Source: Aspidapion aeneum (taxonomy: Eukaryota; Arthropoda; Insecta; Coleoptera; Brentidae). From it: DNA of 64,000 bases. The stretch is taken from assembly GCA_963576565.1 (NCBI GenBank), contig OY755048.1:2362501-2426500 (forward strand). The letters run 5' to 3'. The notes under the pieces are model-generated. The model was given only the letters and a program-made list of their open reading frames with translations, had not been told where the DNA came from and searched no databases. The translations under genes were made by a program, and so were the position numbers. The first letter of the stretch is position 1. Every line of letters starts with the position of its first letter. Positions 62,401 through 64,000 of this stretch are shown here, piece after piece.

Positions 62401-63273
62401 GTGGTACGATTGTGAAGGATTGTGGTAAGATTGTGAGAGATTGTGGCAGATTGTGGGTGATTGGGAGGGATTGTGTAAAGATTGTGAAGGATTGTGAACA
62501 GATTGTGGGAAATGTGTACACCGATTGTGAGAGCTGTTCACCCCTCAGTTCAGACATACTTTGGCCAATGTTTCTCCATGGACGACAGTATTAGTTGTTA
62601 ACAGTAAAATAACAGATTGCAAGATTTTAACTTCTTCTATTCCCATTTCCATTAACGTCCATAGTGTATTTGTAATATAAACTGCACCTTTTTGATCAAT
62701 TAACTGATTTGTTATCAATTTTTGAATAATTTGGAGACAAACCTAAAATTAAAACTTATATATTTATTTTGATTAAAAATCTAAAGCTTTTTATTAATCA
62801 AAATTACAAACCTTAATTAACTTTACATCCTTAGACTCACAACCCTGTGAGATTGGAAATATAACTTGGTTCACCAGATAATATGTATTTGCTTGTGAGG
62901 ATGACCCTGATGATGAGCCAAAACTCTTTAACTTTGCTATAGCTTCCTCACATGCCTAAAAGTTTTTTTTTATAAGTTTTGGTTTAAACACTGTAATACC
63001 TCTTACTAAGCAAATTCTTTTGGGAAAACATGCAGCATGTGCAGAGTAAGTGGAGTATGAGTGGTAACCTTCAACAGAATTTCCCAAATGCTGGTCTGTG
63101 GATCTCCAGGAGTCTAGGAATAAATTTGGGTTACCAAAAACCTTACTTACCTCTTTAACAAGTGGATATCTTTTCTTGGATTCAACTGCGAGACTCTTAA
63201 AGTCATTTTGAAGACTCTCAACCAGGGCTGCAGTTAATTCCCCAGGTGGATGGCTAGTTTCTTGCCTAGACAT
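9735..63273 (-). CDS. mon2: MON2 homologue, Arf-GEF-like Golgi scaffold (complete, 13 coding exons)
   Basis: Join of minus-strand exons 63273-63151, 62955-62812, 62742-62560, 58756-58385, 51485-51035, 46838-46694, 41128-40170, 34038-33690, 28016-27854, 22981-21603, 16832-16401, 12537-12455 and 9895-9735. Every junction is GT-AG and every phase fits, giving 4944 nt and 1647 residues, close to the 1.7-kb-residue vertebrate proteins. Family hallmarks: N-terminal DCB-type region (exons 1-4), [93 protein letters not shown] and [15 protein letters not shown]2 proteins resemble BIG/GBF Arf-GEFs but lack the Sec7 domain. They act at Golgi/endosome membranes, in part with DOPEY and a P4-ATPase (established knowledge). 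The ATG at 63273 heads the family's usual start. About 91 percent of the locus is intron filled with repeats. No break in the coding sequence was seen. Confidence 0.95.
10062..10272. mobile_element. 211-bp MITE with CAGTCGGGGACTT termini
   Basis: Left end TACAATCGGGGACTTTTTAA and right end AAAAAGTCCCCGACTGTA form inverted repeats of about 28 bp, bounded by TA on both sides as in Tc1/mariner-type insertions. No ORF. The same termini bound the larger element at 35233-37124. Lies in MON2 intron 12. Confidence 0.75.
10598..11744 (-). mobile_element. Non-LTR retrotransposon copy A2 (RTE-like), 5'-truncated
   Basis: Element body is 10611-11731. Minus-strand RT fragment with [17 protein letters not shown] and the [15 protein letters not shown] tail. 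Bounded by the 13-bp target-site duplication GCCCGTACTAGCT (10598-10610 and 11732-11744). About 18 bp are missing near 10860, which shifts the frame between the RT and C-terminal parts. Very close to A1 and A3 in sequence. Sense relative to MON2. Confidence 0.88.
11745..12454. other. MON2 intron 12 remainder
   Basis: No gene visible. From about 11975 there is an ACACGGTGTTTCACAAAC motif followed by GGTATTTAGAGTGCG, resembling the end of the long-TIR element at 37443-38296. It is probably a single decayed end. Confidence 0.35.
12455..12537 (-). CDS. mon2: MON2 exon 12 (residues 1567-1595)
   Basis: 83-bp micro-exon. Acceptor TTTTAG|GTACCG, donor TTTCAG|GTAACT. Encodes [20 protein letters not shown], matching the family segment after the CPLPR motif. 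Confidence 0.88.
12607..12680. repeat. Short inverted repeat (14-nt arms)
   Basis: CCAGACAGCACAGG at 12607-12620 pairs with CCTGTACTGTCTGG at 12667-12680 with one mismatch. The 46-nt loop contains repeats of GGACAT and GGACGTTCTGGACC. A second inverted pair around TTTTTGAGACAACT (about 12783) and AGTTATCTCAAAAA (about 12851) lies just downstream. Confidence 0.5.
12904..13775 (+). pseudogene. R1/jockey-type retrotransposon fragment with RNase H region
   Basis: A GC-richer island. Three overlapping frames carry [20 protein letters not shown], then [20 protein letters not shown] and [15 protein letters not shown], then [20 protein letters not shown]. These are RNase H blocks typical of R1- or jockey-like elements. 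The frame shifts near 13200 and near 13460. The last conserved Asp of the GNEKADELA-type motif is Gly here, so the enzyme would be inactive. Lies antisense in MON2 intron 11. Confidence 0.8.
14175..14552. repeat. Diverged direct duplication, GC-rich
   Basis: The block GGTCGTGGATTGGCATG ... GACTATCAGGACGTGTTCC ... GTTGGAGAAAGTGA occurs at about 14190-14275 and again at about 14440-14550. The second copy has about 20 extra bases. A CCGGACCGGTTTCG/CGAAACCGGTCCGG pair makes an inverted motif between them. Function unknown. Confidence 0.55.
14553..15542. repeat. Array of ~330-bp repeat units (CCGCCATCTT family)
   Basis: Recurring blocks: ATTAAAATCGGTTCAGTAA-like, AAGGCAATCGTATAAT-like, TACCTCGTTG, GAAAATAAGAATAAACG and TCTGTCCGCCATCTTAAA. 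They appear in order at about 14745-14900, 14940-15240 and 15260-15540, with an inverted unit at 14560-14740. Related sequence is at 24770-25250, 44718-46605 and 51541-53212. No coding potential seen. Confidence 0.6.
15543..16266 (-). mobile_element. HINE copy 4
   Basis: Begins AATACTCTGACAATATATGG with the first hairpin, three internal repeats, (CAGA)n at about 16101-16125, and ends with hairpin plus CTAA. Inserted into the CCGCCATCTT repeat family. Confidence 0.85.
16267..16390. repeat. Terminal part of the CCGCCATCTT repeat family
   Basis: Contains CCCATTAAAATCGATGGTAT, TATAATG and the terminus GGCCCACCCGGTA, ending 11 bp before the MON2 exon 11 donor. Matching termini occur at 24770 and 46605 in the opposite or same sense. 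Confidence 0.55.
16401..16832 (-). CDS. mon2: MON2 exon 11 (residues 1423-1567)
   Basis: 432 bp. Acceptor GATTTTAG|TTGTGC is the one that keeps phase; an earlier AG at about 16855 would create a stop. Encodes [34 protein letters not shown] and [12 protein letters not shown], all family landmarks. Confidence 0.88.
16912..17211 (+). pseudogene. Jockey-like reverse transcriptase fragment
   Basis: Open stretch with [20 protein letters not shown], the usual RT block, and [10 protein letters not shown] where the catalytic (F/Y)ADD has become FADV. About 100 codons only, no other domains. It lies antisense in MON2 intron 10, immediately beside a broken copy of exon 10. Confidence 0.75.
17431..17865 (-). 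pseudogene. Partial, broken duplicate of MON2 exon 10
   Basis: Minus-strand sequence matches the 3' half of the genuine exon: [29 protein letters not shown], and [20 protein letters not shown]. Relative to exon 10 it lacks about 30 bp (the MLVKLYEKT region) and about 190 bp further upstream, and has a one-base frameshift at TVHPL versus TCSPP. Same orientation as the gene, about 4 kb downstream of the real exon. It cannot be spliced in with an open frame. Confidence 0.85.
17866..18144. other. Intronic DNA, no recognised feature
   Basis: Contains two near-copies of GTGGATTGTTCACATGTC at about 18031 and 18064. Nothing coding seen. Confidence 0.3.
18684..19904 (+). mobile_element. Non-LTR retrotransposon copy A3 (RTE-like), RT frame open
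   Basis: Element body is 18695-19893, bounded by the 11-bp duplication TACTTATTTAT. The frame is open from about 18697 to the stop at 19875 (about 393 codons). It has [93 protein letters not shown] and [15 protein letters not shown]. It then ends in an ATATATATAT tail. The endonuclease and first RT blocks are missing (5' truncation). This is the best preserved copy here and therefore probably a recent insertion. It lies antisense to MON2. Confidence 0.9.
20238..20748. mobile_element. hAT-like MITE
   Basis: Left end CAGTGGCGGTTCCTCCATAA followed by GTGCACATGTGCAC; right end GTGCACCCCTTAAG...CGCACAACCACTG. CAGTGGCG is a frequent hAT terminus. The flanks TTTAATAG and CTTAAGAG could be a decayed 8-bp target duplication. 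Interior is GC-richer (20440-20640) without a convincing ORF. Confidence 0.6.
21603..22981 (-). CDS. mon2: MON2 exon 10 (residues 964-1423), the largest exon
   Basis: 1379 bp. Opens [11 protein letters not shown], then [78 protein letters not shown] and [20 protein letters not shown]. It ends FLFHK with two bases before GTAAGT. A broken partial copy of this exon lies at 17431-17865. Confidence 0.93.
23011..23736 (-). mobile_element. HINE copy 5
   Basis: Starts AAATACTCTGCCAATTTATG, first hairpin, three internal repeats, (CAGA)n at about 23560-23596, final hairpin and CTAA. Its left edge is only about 30 bp upstream of the MON2 exon 10 acceptor. Confidence 0.85.
23740..24000 (+). repeat. Fragment of a second (TCTG)n-bearing repeat family
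   Basis: Contains TGCCTGTCCGTTGGTCGTC, a short TCTG tract, GACACGATAACTCAAAAACC and GGGGGTCTGGGGGGTTTTTGG. The block order resembles the HINE but the sequence is clearly different, so it is probably a related subfamily. It abuts HINE copy 5 head to tail. Confidence 0.5.
24699..24726. repeat. (TTCGG)n microsatellite
   Basis: Five perfect TTCGG units plus TTC. The surrounding 24001-24770 is AT-rich MON2 intron 9 with no other feature I can support. Confidence 0.9.
24770..25260. repeat. CCGCCATCTT-family dispersed repeat, partial
   Basis: Contains AAACCGGACAATTTTTTTT, AACTATACAATCGATTTTAA, a palindromic CCGCCATCTTAAAATCC/AAGATGGCGG, then GATTGCCTTGCCAATCATG. Ends where retroelement B1 begins. 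Confidence 0.55.
25316..26149 (+). mobile_element. Non-LTR retrotransposon copy B1, strongly decayed
   Basis: Pieces of the family B reverse transcriptase in several frames: [38 protein letters not shown] (in nucleotides near 25625) and [13 protein letters not shown]. Multiple small deletions. Ends abruptly at the GTACAGGGTGGGGC terminus of the next element. Confidence 0.8.
26749..27660 (-). pseudogene. mariner/Tc-like transposase relic (DUF4817-type insect family)
   Basis: Minus-strand blocks in order: [20 protein letters not shown] (helix-turn-helix region), [20 protein letters not shown] (first catalytic Asp), [34 protein letters not shown] (second Asp), [14 protein letters not shown] (third Asp) and a stop at 26749. 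Stops and frameshifts lie between blocks, so the gene is dead. The spacing and QQDGAPAH plus LTPLDFF motifs are typical of insect mariner-like transposases. The left end may be the TACAGGGTGGGGC at about 26147. Lies in MON2 intron 9. Confidence 0.85.
27854..28016 (-). CDS. mon2: MON2 exon 9 (residues 909-963)
   Basis: 163 bp. Encodes [20 protein letters not shown] and [18 protein letters not shown]. Acceptor TTTTAG|G, donor ATG|GTAAGT, phase 0. The 5.7-kb intron upstream of it holds the satellite array. Confidence 0.9.
28130..28550. repeat. AT-rich dispersed repeat flanking the satellite
   Basis: Blocks such as TACAAAAGTTAAAGGTAATA, AAAAACCGTATTTTTTTTT and AAAATGTCCAAGTTTTTTAG recur in similar order at 54010-54350 and, inverted or partial, at 61200-61830. 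No coding signal. Confidence 0.45.
28551..33341. repeat. Satellite array, ~19 units of 252-254 bp
   Basis: The unit start TAATAAATTGAA recurs at 28554, 28806, 29058, 29310, 29562, 29814, 30066, 30318, 30571, 30825 and onward to about 33106. The units from about 28800 to 30340 look base-for-base identical. From 30571 to about 32350 two unit types alternate (CCAAAAAATTTTTTC versus CCAAAGTTTTTTTTTC), giving a 507-bp dimer. The last units are more diverged. Each unit contains CAGTGTCAAATACCATAA and GCACCACATTTTGCC. Fills most of MON2 intron 8. Confidence 0.97.
33342..33689. other. MON2 intron 8 between satellite and exon 8
   Basis: Moderately GC-richer; no gene I can support. Contains ATATCTCGAAAACCACTAAA, a phrase common in the dispersed repeats of this window. 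Confidence 0.35.
33690..34038 (-). CDS. mon2: MON2 exon 8 (residues 793-909)
   Basis: 349 bp. Encodes [40 protein letters not shown] and [20 protein letters not shown]. Donor GG|GTAAGT. Confidence 0.92.
34440..34860 (+). pseudogene. mariner transposase relic (SETMAR-like), internally deleted
   Basis: Frame pieces read [20 protein letters not shown], then [18 protein letters not shown], then [10 protein letters not shown], and after a deletion [20 protein letters not shown] and YQDNAHIH. These match the helix-turn-helix, linker (WH..F..GRE.V.D..R.GRPSTS) and second-Asp (DNA.AH) blocks of mariner transposases. Stops and shifts make it inactive. Lies antisense in MON2 intron 7. Confidence 0.8.
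35233..37124. mobile_element. 1.9-kb Tc1/mariner-type MITE with 75-bp TIRs
   Basis: Left TIR 35233-35307 begins TACAGTCGGGGACTTAATAA; right TIR 37051-37124 ends TTAAGTCCCTGACTGTA. The arms match over about 75 bp with few differences (GCCGCTGCCGTTTTCAG, GCTTGGAT.AGAATCCCAA). TA borders both ends. The interior has no transposase but includes a CCCGTTTR mini-satellite and a fragment of the AAGAATAAACGAG repeat. Shares termini with the 211-bp MITE at 10062. Confidence 0.8.
36180..36570 (+). repeat. Mini-satellite of 8-bp CCCGTTTA/CCCGTTTG units
   Basis: About 45 imperfect 8-bp units; point changes give CTCGATTG, CCCATTTG, TCCGTTTA and so on. From 36570 to 36690 the pattern decays to TTTTCATTTTC/TTTTCCG. 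Because 8 is not a multiple of 3, all frames stay open and give Pro/Phe/Arg/Leu-rich ORFs. These are a repeat artefact, not genes. Confidence 0.95.
37443..38296. mobile_element. 854-bp foldback element with ~200-bp TIRs
   Basis: Left end TACACGGTGTCCCAAATTCG, right end CGAATTTGGGACACCCTGTA, TA-bounded. The arms continue inverted for about 200 bp: GGGTATTTCTAG, ATATAGCAAGCCGTTT and TGCATTTTGGGA.GGGGTCTA. The interior is AT-rich without an ORF. A tiny element of about 48 bp (ACAGGGTGTGACA...GGGAACACCCTGTA, 38296-38342) abuts it. Confidence 0.8.
38444..38737 (-). pseudogene. C2H2 zinc-finger ORF fragment
   Basis: Minus-strand ORF starting [20 protein letters not shown] continues with a His and then SKHG: a C-x2-C...H-x4-H finger. 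A second region C-x1-C...H-x4-H ([20 protein letters not shown]) follows, then a basic tail and a stop. About 98 codons. No introns, no neighbours of the same kind. Probably the N-terminal piece of a transposon-encoded protein or a retrocopy; expression not indicated. Confidence 0.45.
38762..39500. other. MON2 intron 7, no recognised gene
   Basis: A 72-codon plus-strand ORF at 39220-39438 has no motif I recognise and may be chance. Otherwise unremarkable. Confidence 0.3.
39505..40085. repeat. 20-bp palindromic tandem repeat (AGTACTT array)
   Basis: About 22 copies of the 20-bp unit ATGTACTTGAAGTACTTTGA from about 39530 to 39968, nearly perfect. A less regular AGTACTT-rich stretch continues to 40085. 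Each unit contains self-complementary AGTACT and ACTTGAAGT. Ends about 85 bp from the MON2 exon 7 donor. Confidence 0.95.
40170..41128 (-). CDS. mon2: MON2 exon 7 (residues 473-793)
   Basis: 959 bp. Contains [77 protein letters not shown] and [20 protein letters not shown]. Of two nearby GT donors, the CAG|GTATGT at 40169 is chosen because it keeps phase with exon 8. Confidence 0.93.
41205..41350. repeat. Imperfect TTTTTCGACTTTTTCAAC repeat
   Basis: Repeated TTTTTCGACTT and CCAACTTTTT blocks of about 18-20 bp in MON2 intron 6, preceded by AAACCGGACAAAATG, a terminus of the CCGCCATCTT family. Confidence 0.6.
41553..42223 (-). mobile_element. HINE copy 6, missing its final hairpin
   Basis: Begins AAATACTCTGCCAATTTATG and hairpin, three internal repeats, a long (CAGA)n tract at about 42102-42175, then stops at CGCAAAGATATATAAA. 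There copy 7 starts directly. Confidence 0.85.
42224..42993 (-). mobile_element. HINE copy 7, complete
   Basis: ATACTCTGCCAATATATGGG, first hairpin, three internal repeats, (CAGA)n at about 42776-42852, final hairpin and CTAA at 42990-42993. Confidence 0.88.
42994..43114 (-). repeat. Two extra HINE 3' termini in tandem
   Basis: 42994-43024 repeats the last 31 bp of the element (ACTACTATAGTATAGT...CTAA). 43025-43114 repeats the last 90 bp (AATTTTGAAATCGGAGC...CTAA). Together with copy 7 this makes three consecutive ends, each finishing in GTGTGAGCTAA. Confidence 0.9.
43312..43397 (+). repeat. Extra HINE terminus, opposite orientation
   Basis: TTAGCTCACACATATAC through TTGCTCCGATTTCAA, cut off where HINE copy 8 begins with the same TTAGCTCACAC. 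It mirrors the extra ends at 42994-43114 across the 43115-43311 spacer. Confidence 0.88.
43398..44142 (+). mobile_element. HINE copy 8, complete
   Basis: Left hairpin, (TCTG)n at about 43538-43587, three internal repeats, right hairpin and GGCAGAGTATTT. Mirror partner of copy 7. Confidence 0.88.
44143..44717 (+). mobile_element. HINE copy 9, lacking its left end
   Basis: Begins TTATATATCTTTGCGTTTC directly after copy 8, short (TCTG)n, three internal repeats. The right hairpin is shortened by a deletion (CAGTTTTTAGTGTGAGC). Mirror partner of copy 6. Confidence 0.85.
44718..45031. repeat. CCGCCATCTT-family repeat, left part
   Basis: CCGCCATTTTAAATTCCAAG, GTCGTTTATTCTTATGTTC and CTTAACCGATTTTAATGAAA blocks. 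Interrupted by HINE copy 10 and continued at 45753. Confidence 0.5.
45032..45752 (+). mobile_element. HINE copy 10
   Basis: Left hairpin GCTCACACTACTACTATAAG type (as in copies 1 and 2), (TCTG)n, three internal repeats, right hairpin and GGCAGAGTATTTT. Very close to copy 1. Confidence 0.85.
45753..46605. repeat. CCGCCATCTT-family repeat, right part
   Basis: Several CATTAAAATCGGTTCAGTAA-like blocks, GAAGGCAATCGTATAATTAG, TTAATCGATGGTAC-like and the terminus GGCCCACTCGGTA at about 46590-46605. Ends about 90 bp from MON2 exon 6. Confidence 0.5.
46694..46838 (-). CDS. mon2: MON2 exon 6 (residues 425-473)
   Basis: 145 bp. Pro/Gln/Gly-rich linker ([20 protein letters not shown]) followed by [18 protein letters not shown]. 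Donor CTA|GTACGT. Splicing to exon 7 rebuilds [14 protein letters not shown], the conserved family junction. Confidence 0.88.
46918..48254 (+). mobile_element. Non-LTR retrotransposon copy B2, 5'-truncated
   Basis: Element body 46929-48243 between 11-bp duplications ATCATGGTTAT (46918-46928, 48244-48254). Reverse transcriptase with [45 protein letters not shown], then after a 2-bp loss at about 47463 the FADD-equivalent, [20 protein letters not shown], and after a stop [17 protein letters not shown] and [16 protein letters not shown] (TAG)n tail ends it. The 5' junction carries about 35 bp of AT-rich filler. Confidence 0.88.
48840..49065 (-). repeat. Inverted dispersed copy of the 629-bp-unit family (lacks the cloverleaf)
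   Basis: Minus-strand matches to GGCTTGGTCGAGTTAATACC, TTTCTCGTTCTTGTATTGAG and GAAGTTTTCCGAAAATTTAT of the 7341-9618 array. The tRNA-like part is reduced to GGCTTAATGAATTTC. Retroelement B3 is joined to its far side. Confidence 0.75.
49094..49630 (-). mobile_element. Non-LTR retrotransposon copy B3, 3' end only
   Basis: Minus-strand frame with [59 protein letters not shown] and [15 protein letters not shown]. Only the C-terminal third of the family B protein; starts at about 49608 within the KAKKVIG motif. Confidence 0.85.
49631..50529. other. MON2 intron 5, no recognised gene
   Basis: AT-rich; I see no ORF, hairpin or repeat family I can name. Confidence 0.3.
50530..50561 (+). repeat. 32-bp fragment of retrotransposon B
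   Basis: GAACAGACTGTAAAGAACTG and the next 12 bases match copy B2 at about 47690-47721 exactly. The fragment is joined directly to a single copy of the tRNA-like repeat family. Confidence 0.7.
50562..50945 (+). repeat. Single dispersed copy of the 629-bp-unit family
   Basis: Starts in the TTTCTTTCTTTAATTTTACT part, passes through GGCAATCGCCCATTGCG and ends with a degraded tRNA-like module (GCAAGAGATCCGGGTTCGAG, 50909 onward). Its acceptor and D regions are partly deleted. Shows that the tandem family also moves as single copies. Confidence 0.8.
51035..51485 (-). CDS. mon2: MON2 exon 5 (residues 275-424 and part of 425)
   Basis: 451 bp. Opens [20 protein letters not shown], then [20 protein letters not shown] and [20 protein letters not shown]. 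Donor GGAA|GTAAGT leaves one base. Confidence 0.92.
51541..53212. mobile_element. CCGCCATCTT-family element, both ends present, split by HINE copy 11
   Basis: Left end TACTGGGTAAAAAAAAAATT followed by TATAACTTTTAAACTATACC. The inverted right end contains AGTTCAAAAGTTATAAGG and TTTTTAGTCCACTCACATT. Interior blocks: CATTAAAATCGGTTCAGTAA, AGAAGGTTATTGTGTAATTG and CTGTCTGCCATTTTGG. No transposase. Without the HINE it is about 0.94 kb. Confidence 0.55.
52048..52779 (-). mobile_element. HINE copy 11
   Basis: AAATACTCTGCCAATATATG, first hairpin, three internal repeats, (CAGA)n at about 52588-52638 with one GATA interruption, final hairpin (one stem base changed, GCTCAAAC) and CTAA. Confidence 0.85.
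53259..54001 (-). mobile_element. HINE copy 12
   Basis: AAATACTCTGCCAATATATG, first hairpin, internal repeats (one lacks the GCCATGTTTTGAC stretch), (CAGA)n at about 53801-53860, final hairpin and CTAA. Confidence 0.85.
54002..54782. other. MON2 intron 4, AT-rich repeat remnants
   Basis: 54010-54350 shares blocks with 28130-28550. 54450-54780 is slightly GC-richer (CGGTCTCCGATGACCTATGT) but shows no ORF I can support. Confidence 0.35.
54783..55003. repeat. Left ~221-bp direct repeat flanking retroelement B4
   Basis: Begins TAGAAATCAGGAAAATAGAT and ends TTAAACAAGAAAAATGAATG followed by GTA. Matches 56815-57040 along its whole length with scattered differences of roughly 5-8 percent (by eye). 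Confidence 0.9.
55004..56814 (+). mobile_element. Non-LTR retrotransposon copy B4, longest family B copy
   Basis: Includes the linker upstream of the RT ([40 protein letters not shown]), then [20 protein letters not shown], a short loss at about 55705, [47 protein letters not shown] and [14 protein letters not shown] deletion near 56345 and a stop follow, then [20 protein letters not shown]. Ends in (TAG)n at 56806-56817. Frames are broken at three or more points; no endonuclease domain. Bounded by two direct repeats of about 220 bp. Confidence 0.9.
56815..57040. repeat. Right ~226-bp direct repeat flanking retroelement B4
   Basis: TAGAAATCAGGAAAAAAGAC through AACAAGAAAAATAAATGGTA, the partner of 54783-55003. 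The first TAG merges with the element's (TAG)n tail. Confidence 0.9.
57041..57399. other. MON2 intron 4, no recognised gene
   Basis: AT-rich; ends with TTTGAATATTCAGGGTTATA next to HINE copy 13. Beyond the HINE the theme continues with TTATTTATACAGAAGTTGT. The HINE therefore seems to have landed inside an older AT-rich repeat related to 61780-61830. Confidence 0.35.
57400..58155 (-). mobile_element. HINE copy 13
   Basis: AATACTCTGCCAATATATGG, first hairpin, three internal repeats, (CAGA)n at about 57957-58015, final hairpin and CTAA. Confidence 0.87.
58385..58756 (-). CDS. mon2: MON2 exon 4 (residues 151-274)
   Basis: 372 bp, phase 0/0. Encodes [19 protein letters not shown], a less conserved acidic/Pro linker, then [19 protein letters not shown] and [18 protein letters not shown]. 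Donor AAG|GTAATG. Confidence 0.92.
58757..59375. other. MON2 intron 3, no recognised gene
   Basis: Contains a repeated TTACTCTAAGGGT phrase at about 58948 and 58981. Nothing coding. Confidence 0.35.
59376..60017 (+). mobile_element. HINE copy 14, lacking its left end
   Basis: Starts at TTATATATCTTTGCGTTTC, the same internal point as copy 9, then (TCTG)n at about 59428-59480, three internal repeats, right hairpin and GGCAGAGTATTTT. Confidence 0.85.
60068..60956 (-). mobile_element. HINE copy 15, long form with four internal repeats
   Basis: AAACTCTGCCAATCTATGAG, first hairpin, four internal repeats of about 115-120 bp (one more than usual), poly-C expansions at about 60361 and 60481-60498, (CAGA)n with one CACA at about 60750-60815, final hairpin and CTAA. 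Lies head to head with copy 14, about 50 bp away. Confidence 0.88.
60957..62014. other. MON2 intron 3, AT-rich repeat remnants
   Basis: A CAGTGGCGCACCCAGGAATA motif at 61110 looks like a single hAT-type end. 61180-61830 shares blocks with 28130-28550 and 54010-54350, partly inverted. No gene seen. Confidence 0.4.
62015..62556. mobile_element. hAT-like MITE with GATTGTGAGG repeats, next to a splice donor
   Basis: TIRs GAGGGGTGAACAGCT (62024-62038) and AGCTGTTCACCCCTC (62532-62546). Candidate 8-bp target duplications are GTTTAGAC (62015-62022) and GTTCAGAC (62549-62556). The interior has two arrays of GGATTGTG/AGATTGTG units (about 62085-62150 and 62365-62515), each introduced by GATTGT.AAAATCCACAAT, with a GC-rich patch at 62155-62200. 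No ORF of interest. Confidence 0.7.
62560..62742 (-). CDS. mon2: MON2 exon 3 (residues 90-150)
   Basis: Acceptor ATTTTAG|GTTTGT, donor AAA|GTATGT, phase 0. Encodes [17 protein letters not shown] and [17 protein letters not shown], a strongly conserved DCB block. A MITE starts only about 12 bp into the following intron. Confidence 0.9.
62812..62955 (-). CDS. mon2: MON2 exon 2 (residues 42-89)
   Basis: Acceptor TTTTAG|GCATGT, donor AAG|GTTTGT, phase 0 on both sides. Encodes [11 protein letters not shown], a Ser/Gly-rich loop, then [19 protein letters not shown]. Confidence 0.85.
63151..63273 (-). CDS. mon2: MON2 exon 1 (residues 1-41)
   Basis: Starts [20 protein letters not shown] and ends at KKRYPLVKE with donor GAG|GTAAGT, phase 0. 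This is the first helix pair of the DCB-type region. Start chosen because it is the only Met before the conserved [10 protein letters not shown] segment. Confidence 0.9.
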
Positions 63274-64000
63274 TATTTTCTTGATTTGTTACTATTTATT
63301 TATTAAATTAGCACTTTTGTTTAGTTTATTTTGTTCCATTTGCCACTAACATTGTTTGATTTGGTGAGCTGGCAGCTCTGGTTTCTCTAAGTTTCTACCT
63401 TCCCTTACTAGCTAAGGTGATTATGTCACTAGGGGGTGGTTAATCCACTGCCCTGAGATGTTCAAAACACAATAATAACAATAAACACTTCTTAAAAACT
63501 TCTTATAGGTAAATATTTATTTTTTATTTTTTTGCCTTGGCATAGATCTAACCACACTTTTCCTACCCCTCCCTGAAATGTCAAACCTGTCGTTTTGATC
63601 AGCTGATGCATGACCAGTGTTGCCAGGAGCATGGTAATTACCGGAATCTACGGTTATTTTGGCTCTCAATTGGTAAGTACTAGCACAAAAAATATAGGTT
63701 ACTTTGGAGTACTGGGGAAAGAAGCAGCACTACACTTTTGCACACTTATCATTATCATTATCCGTAACAAATTCTAAGTTATCAGGTAAAAAATGTTAAA
63801 AAAGTATAAACTTTGTTTCATGGCAATCAACGGTATAAACATTACGGTTCAAACAAAAACATGAATTTCTTTGGGTTCAAAGTTGGTGTTCTGTGGTTCA
63901 AAGACCGCCAACCAACTCTGCCGTCCAAAGCGAAAGAGAGTTGGTAACTACAAAAATGGAAAACTTAGTCTTTGGCATTTTGGCCTTCTAGTTGATCAAT
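63274..64000. promoter_or_regulatory. MON2 5' flank; presumed promoter region
   Basis: Upstream of the MON2 ATG on the minus strand. No TATA box at a clear spacing and no CpG-rich island seen; the transcription start cannot be placed. A further gene may begin beyond the right edge, but 63300-64000 shows no convincing exon. Function assigned only by position. Confidence 0.35.

Noticed and set aside
61988..62594. ORFs with [10 protein letters not shown] or [10 protein letters not shown] repeats
   Set aside because: They are translations of the GATTGTGAGG mini-satellite inside the MITE, and one runs into MON2 exon 3 antisense.

Overview
This window is AT-rich eukaryotic DNA, most likely from an insect and plausibly a beetle. 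Evidence: short GT-AG exons scattered in very large introns, an insect-like MON2 protein, and a dense load of non-LTR retrotransposon fragments, mariner and Harbinger relics, MITEs and Helentron-like repeats. No prokaryotic signatures are present. The exact species cannot be read from the sequence.

Two host genes face each other. On the plus strand, the last four exons of an unidentified helical protein (2848-7168) end at TAG 7166-7168, with an AATAAA at 7215. On the minus strand, a complete MON2 homologue runs from ATG 63273 to TAA 9735. It has 13 coding exons that splice in phase to 4944 nt (1647 residues). MON2 is a large Arf-GEF-like scaffold of the Golgi/trans-Golgi network. Its introns make up about 91 percent of the 53.5 kb and hold nearly everything else in the window.

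Layout. 1-7.2 kb: a Harbinger relic, three copies of a Helentron-like (HINE) element, an RTE-like retrotransposon copy (A1) and the plus-strand gene. 7.3-9.6 kb: four 629-bp tandem units, each with a tRNA-Cys-like cloverleaf, lying between the two convergent 3' ends. 9.7-23 kb: MON2 exons 13-10 with retroelements A2 and A3, an RNase H fragment, a broken partial copy of MON2 exon 10 and a long-TIR element. 23-34 kb: exons 9 and 8, mariner-type relics and a 4.8-kb array of about 252-bp satellite. 34-46 kb: exon 7, MITEs, mini-satellites and a mirror-image cluster of HINEs. 46-58 kb: exons 6 and 5 and RTE-like family B, one copy flanked by about 220-bp direct repeats. 58-64 kb: exons 4-1, more HINEs, a MITE almost touching the exon 3 donor, and the MON2 5' flank.

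The HINE family recurs about 15 times. It has GCTCACAC...GTGTGAGC hairpins at both ends, a (CAGA)n/(TCTG)n core and three to four internal repeats of about 110 bp. All transposon coding regions seen are 5'-truncated or frameshifted. The most open one is the RT of copy A3.
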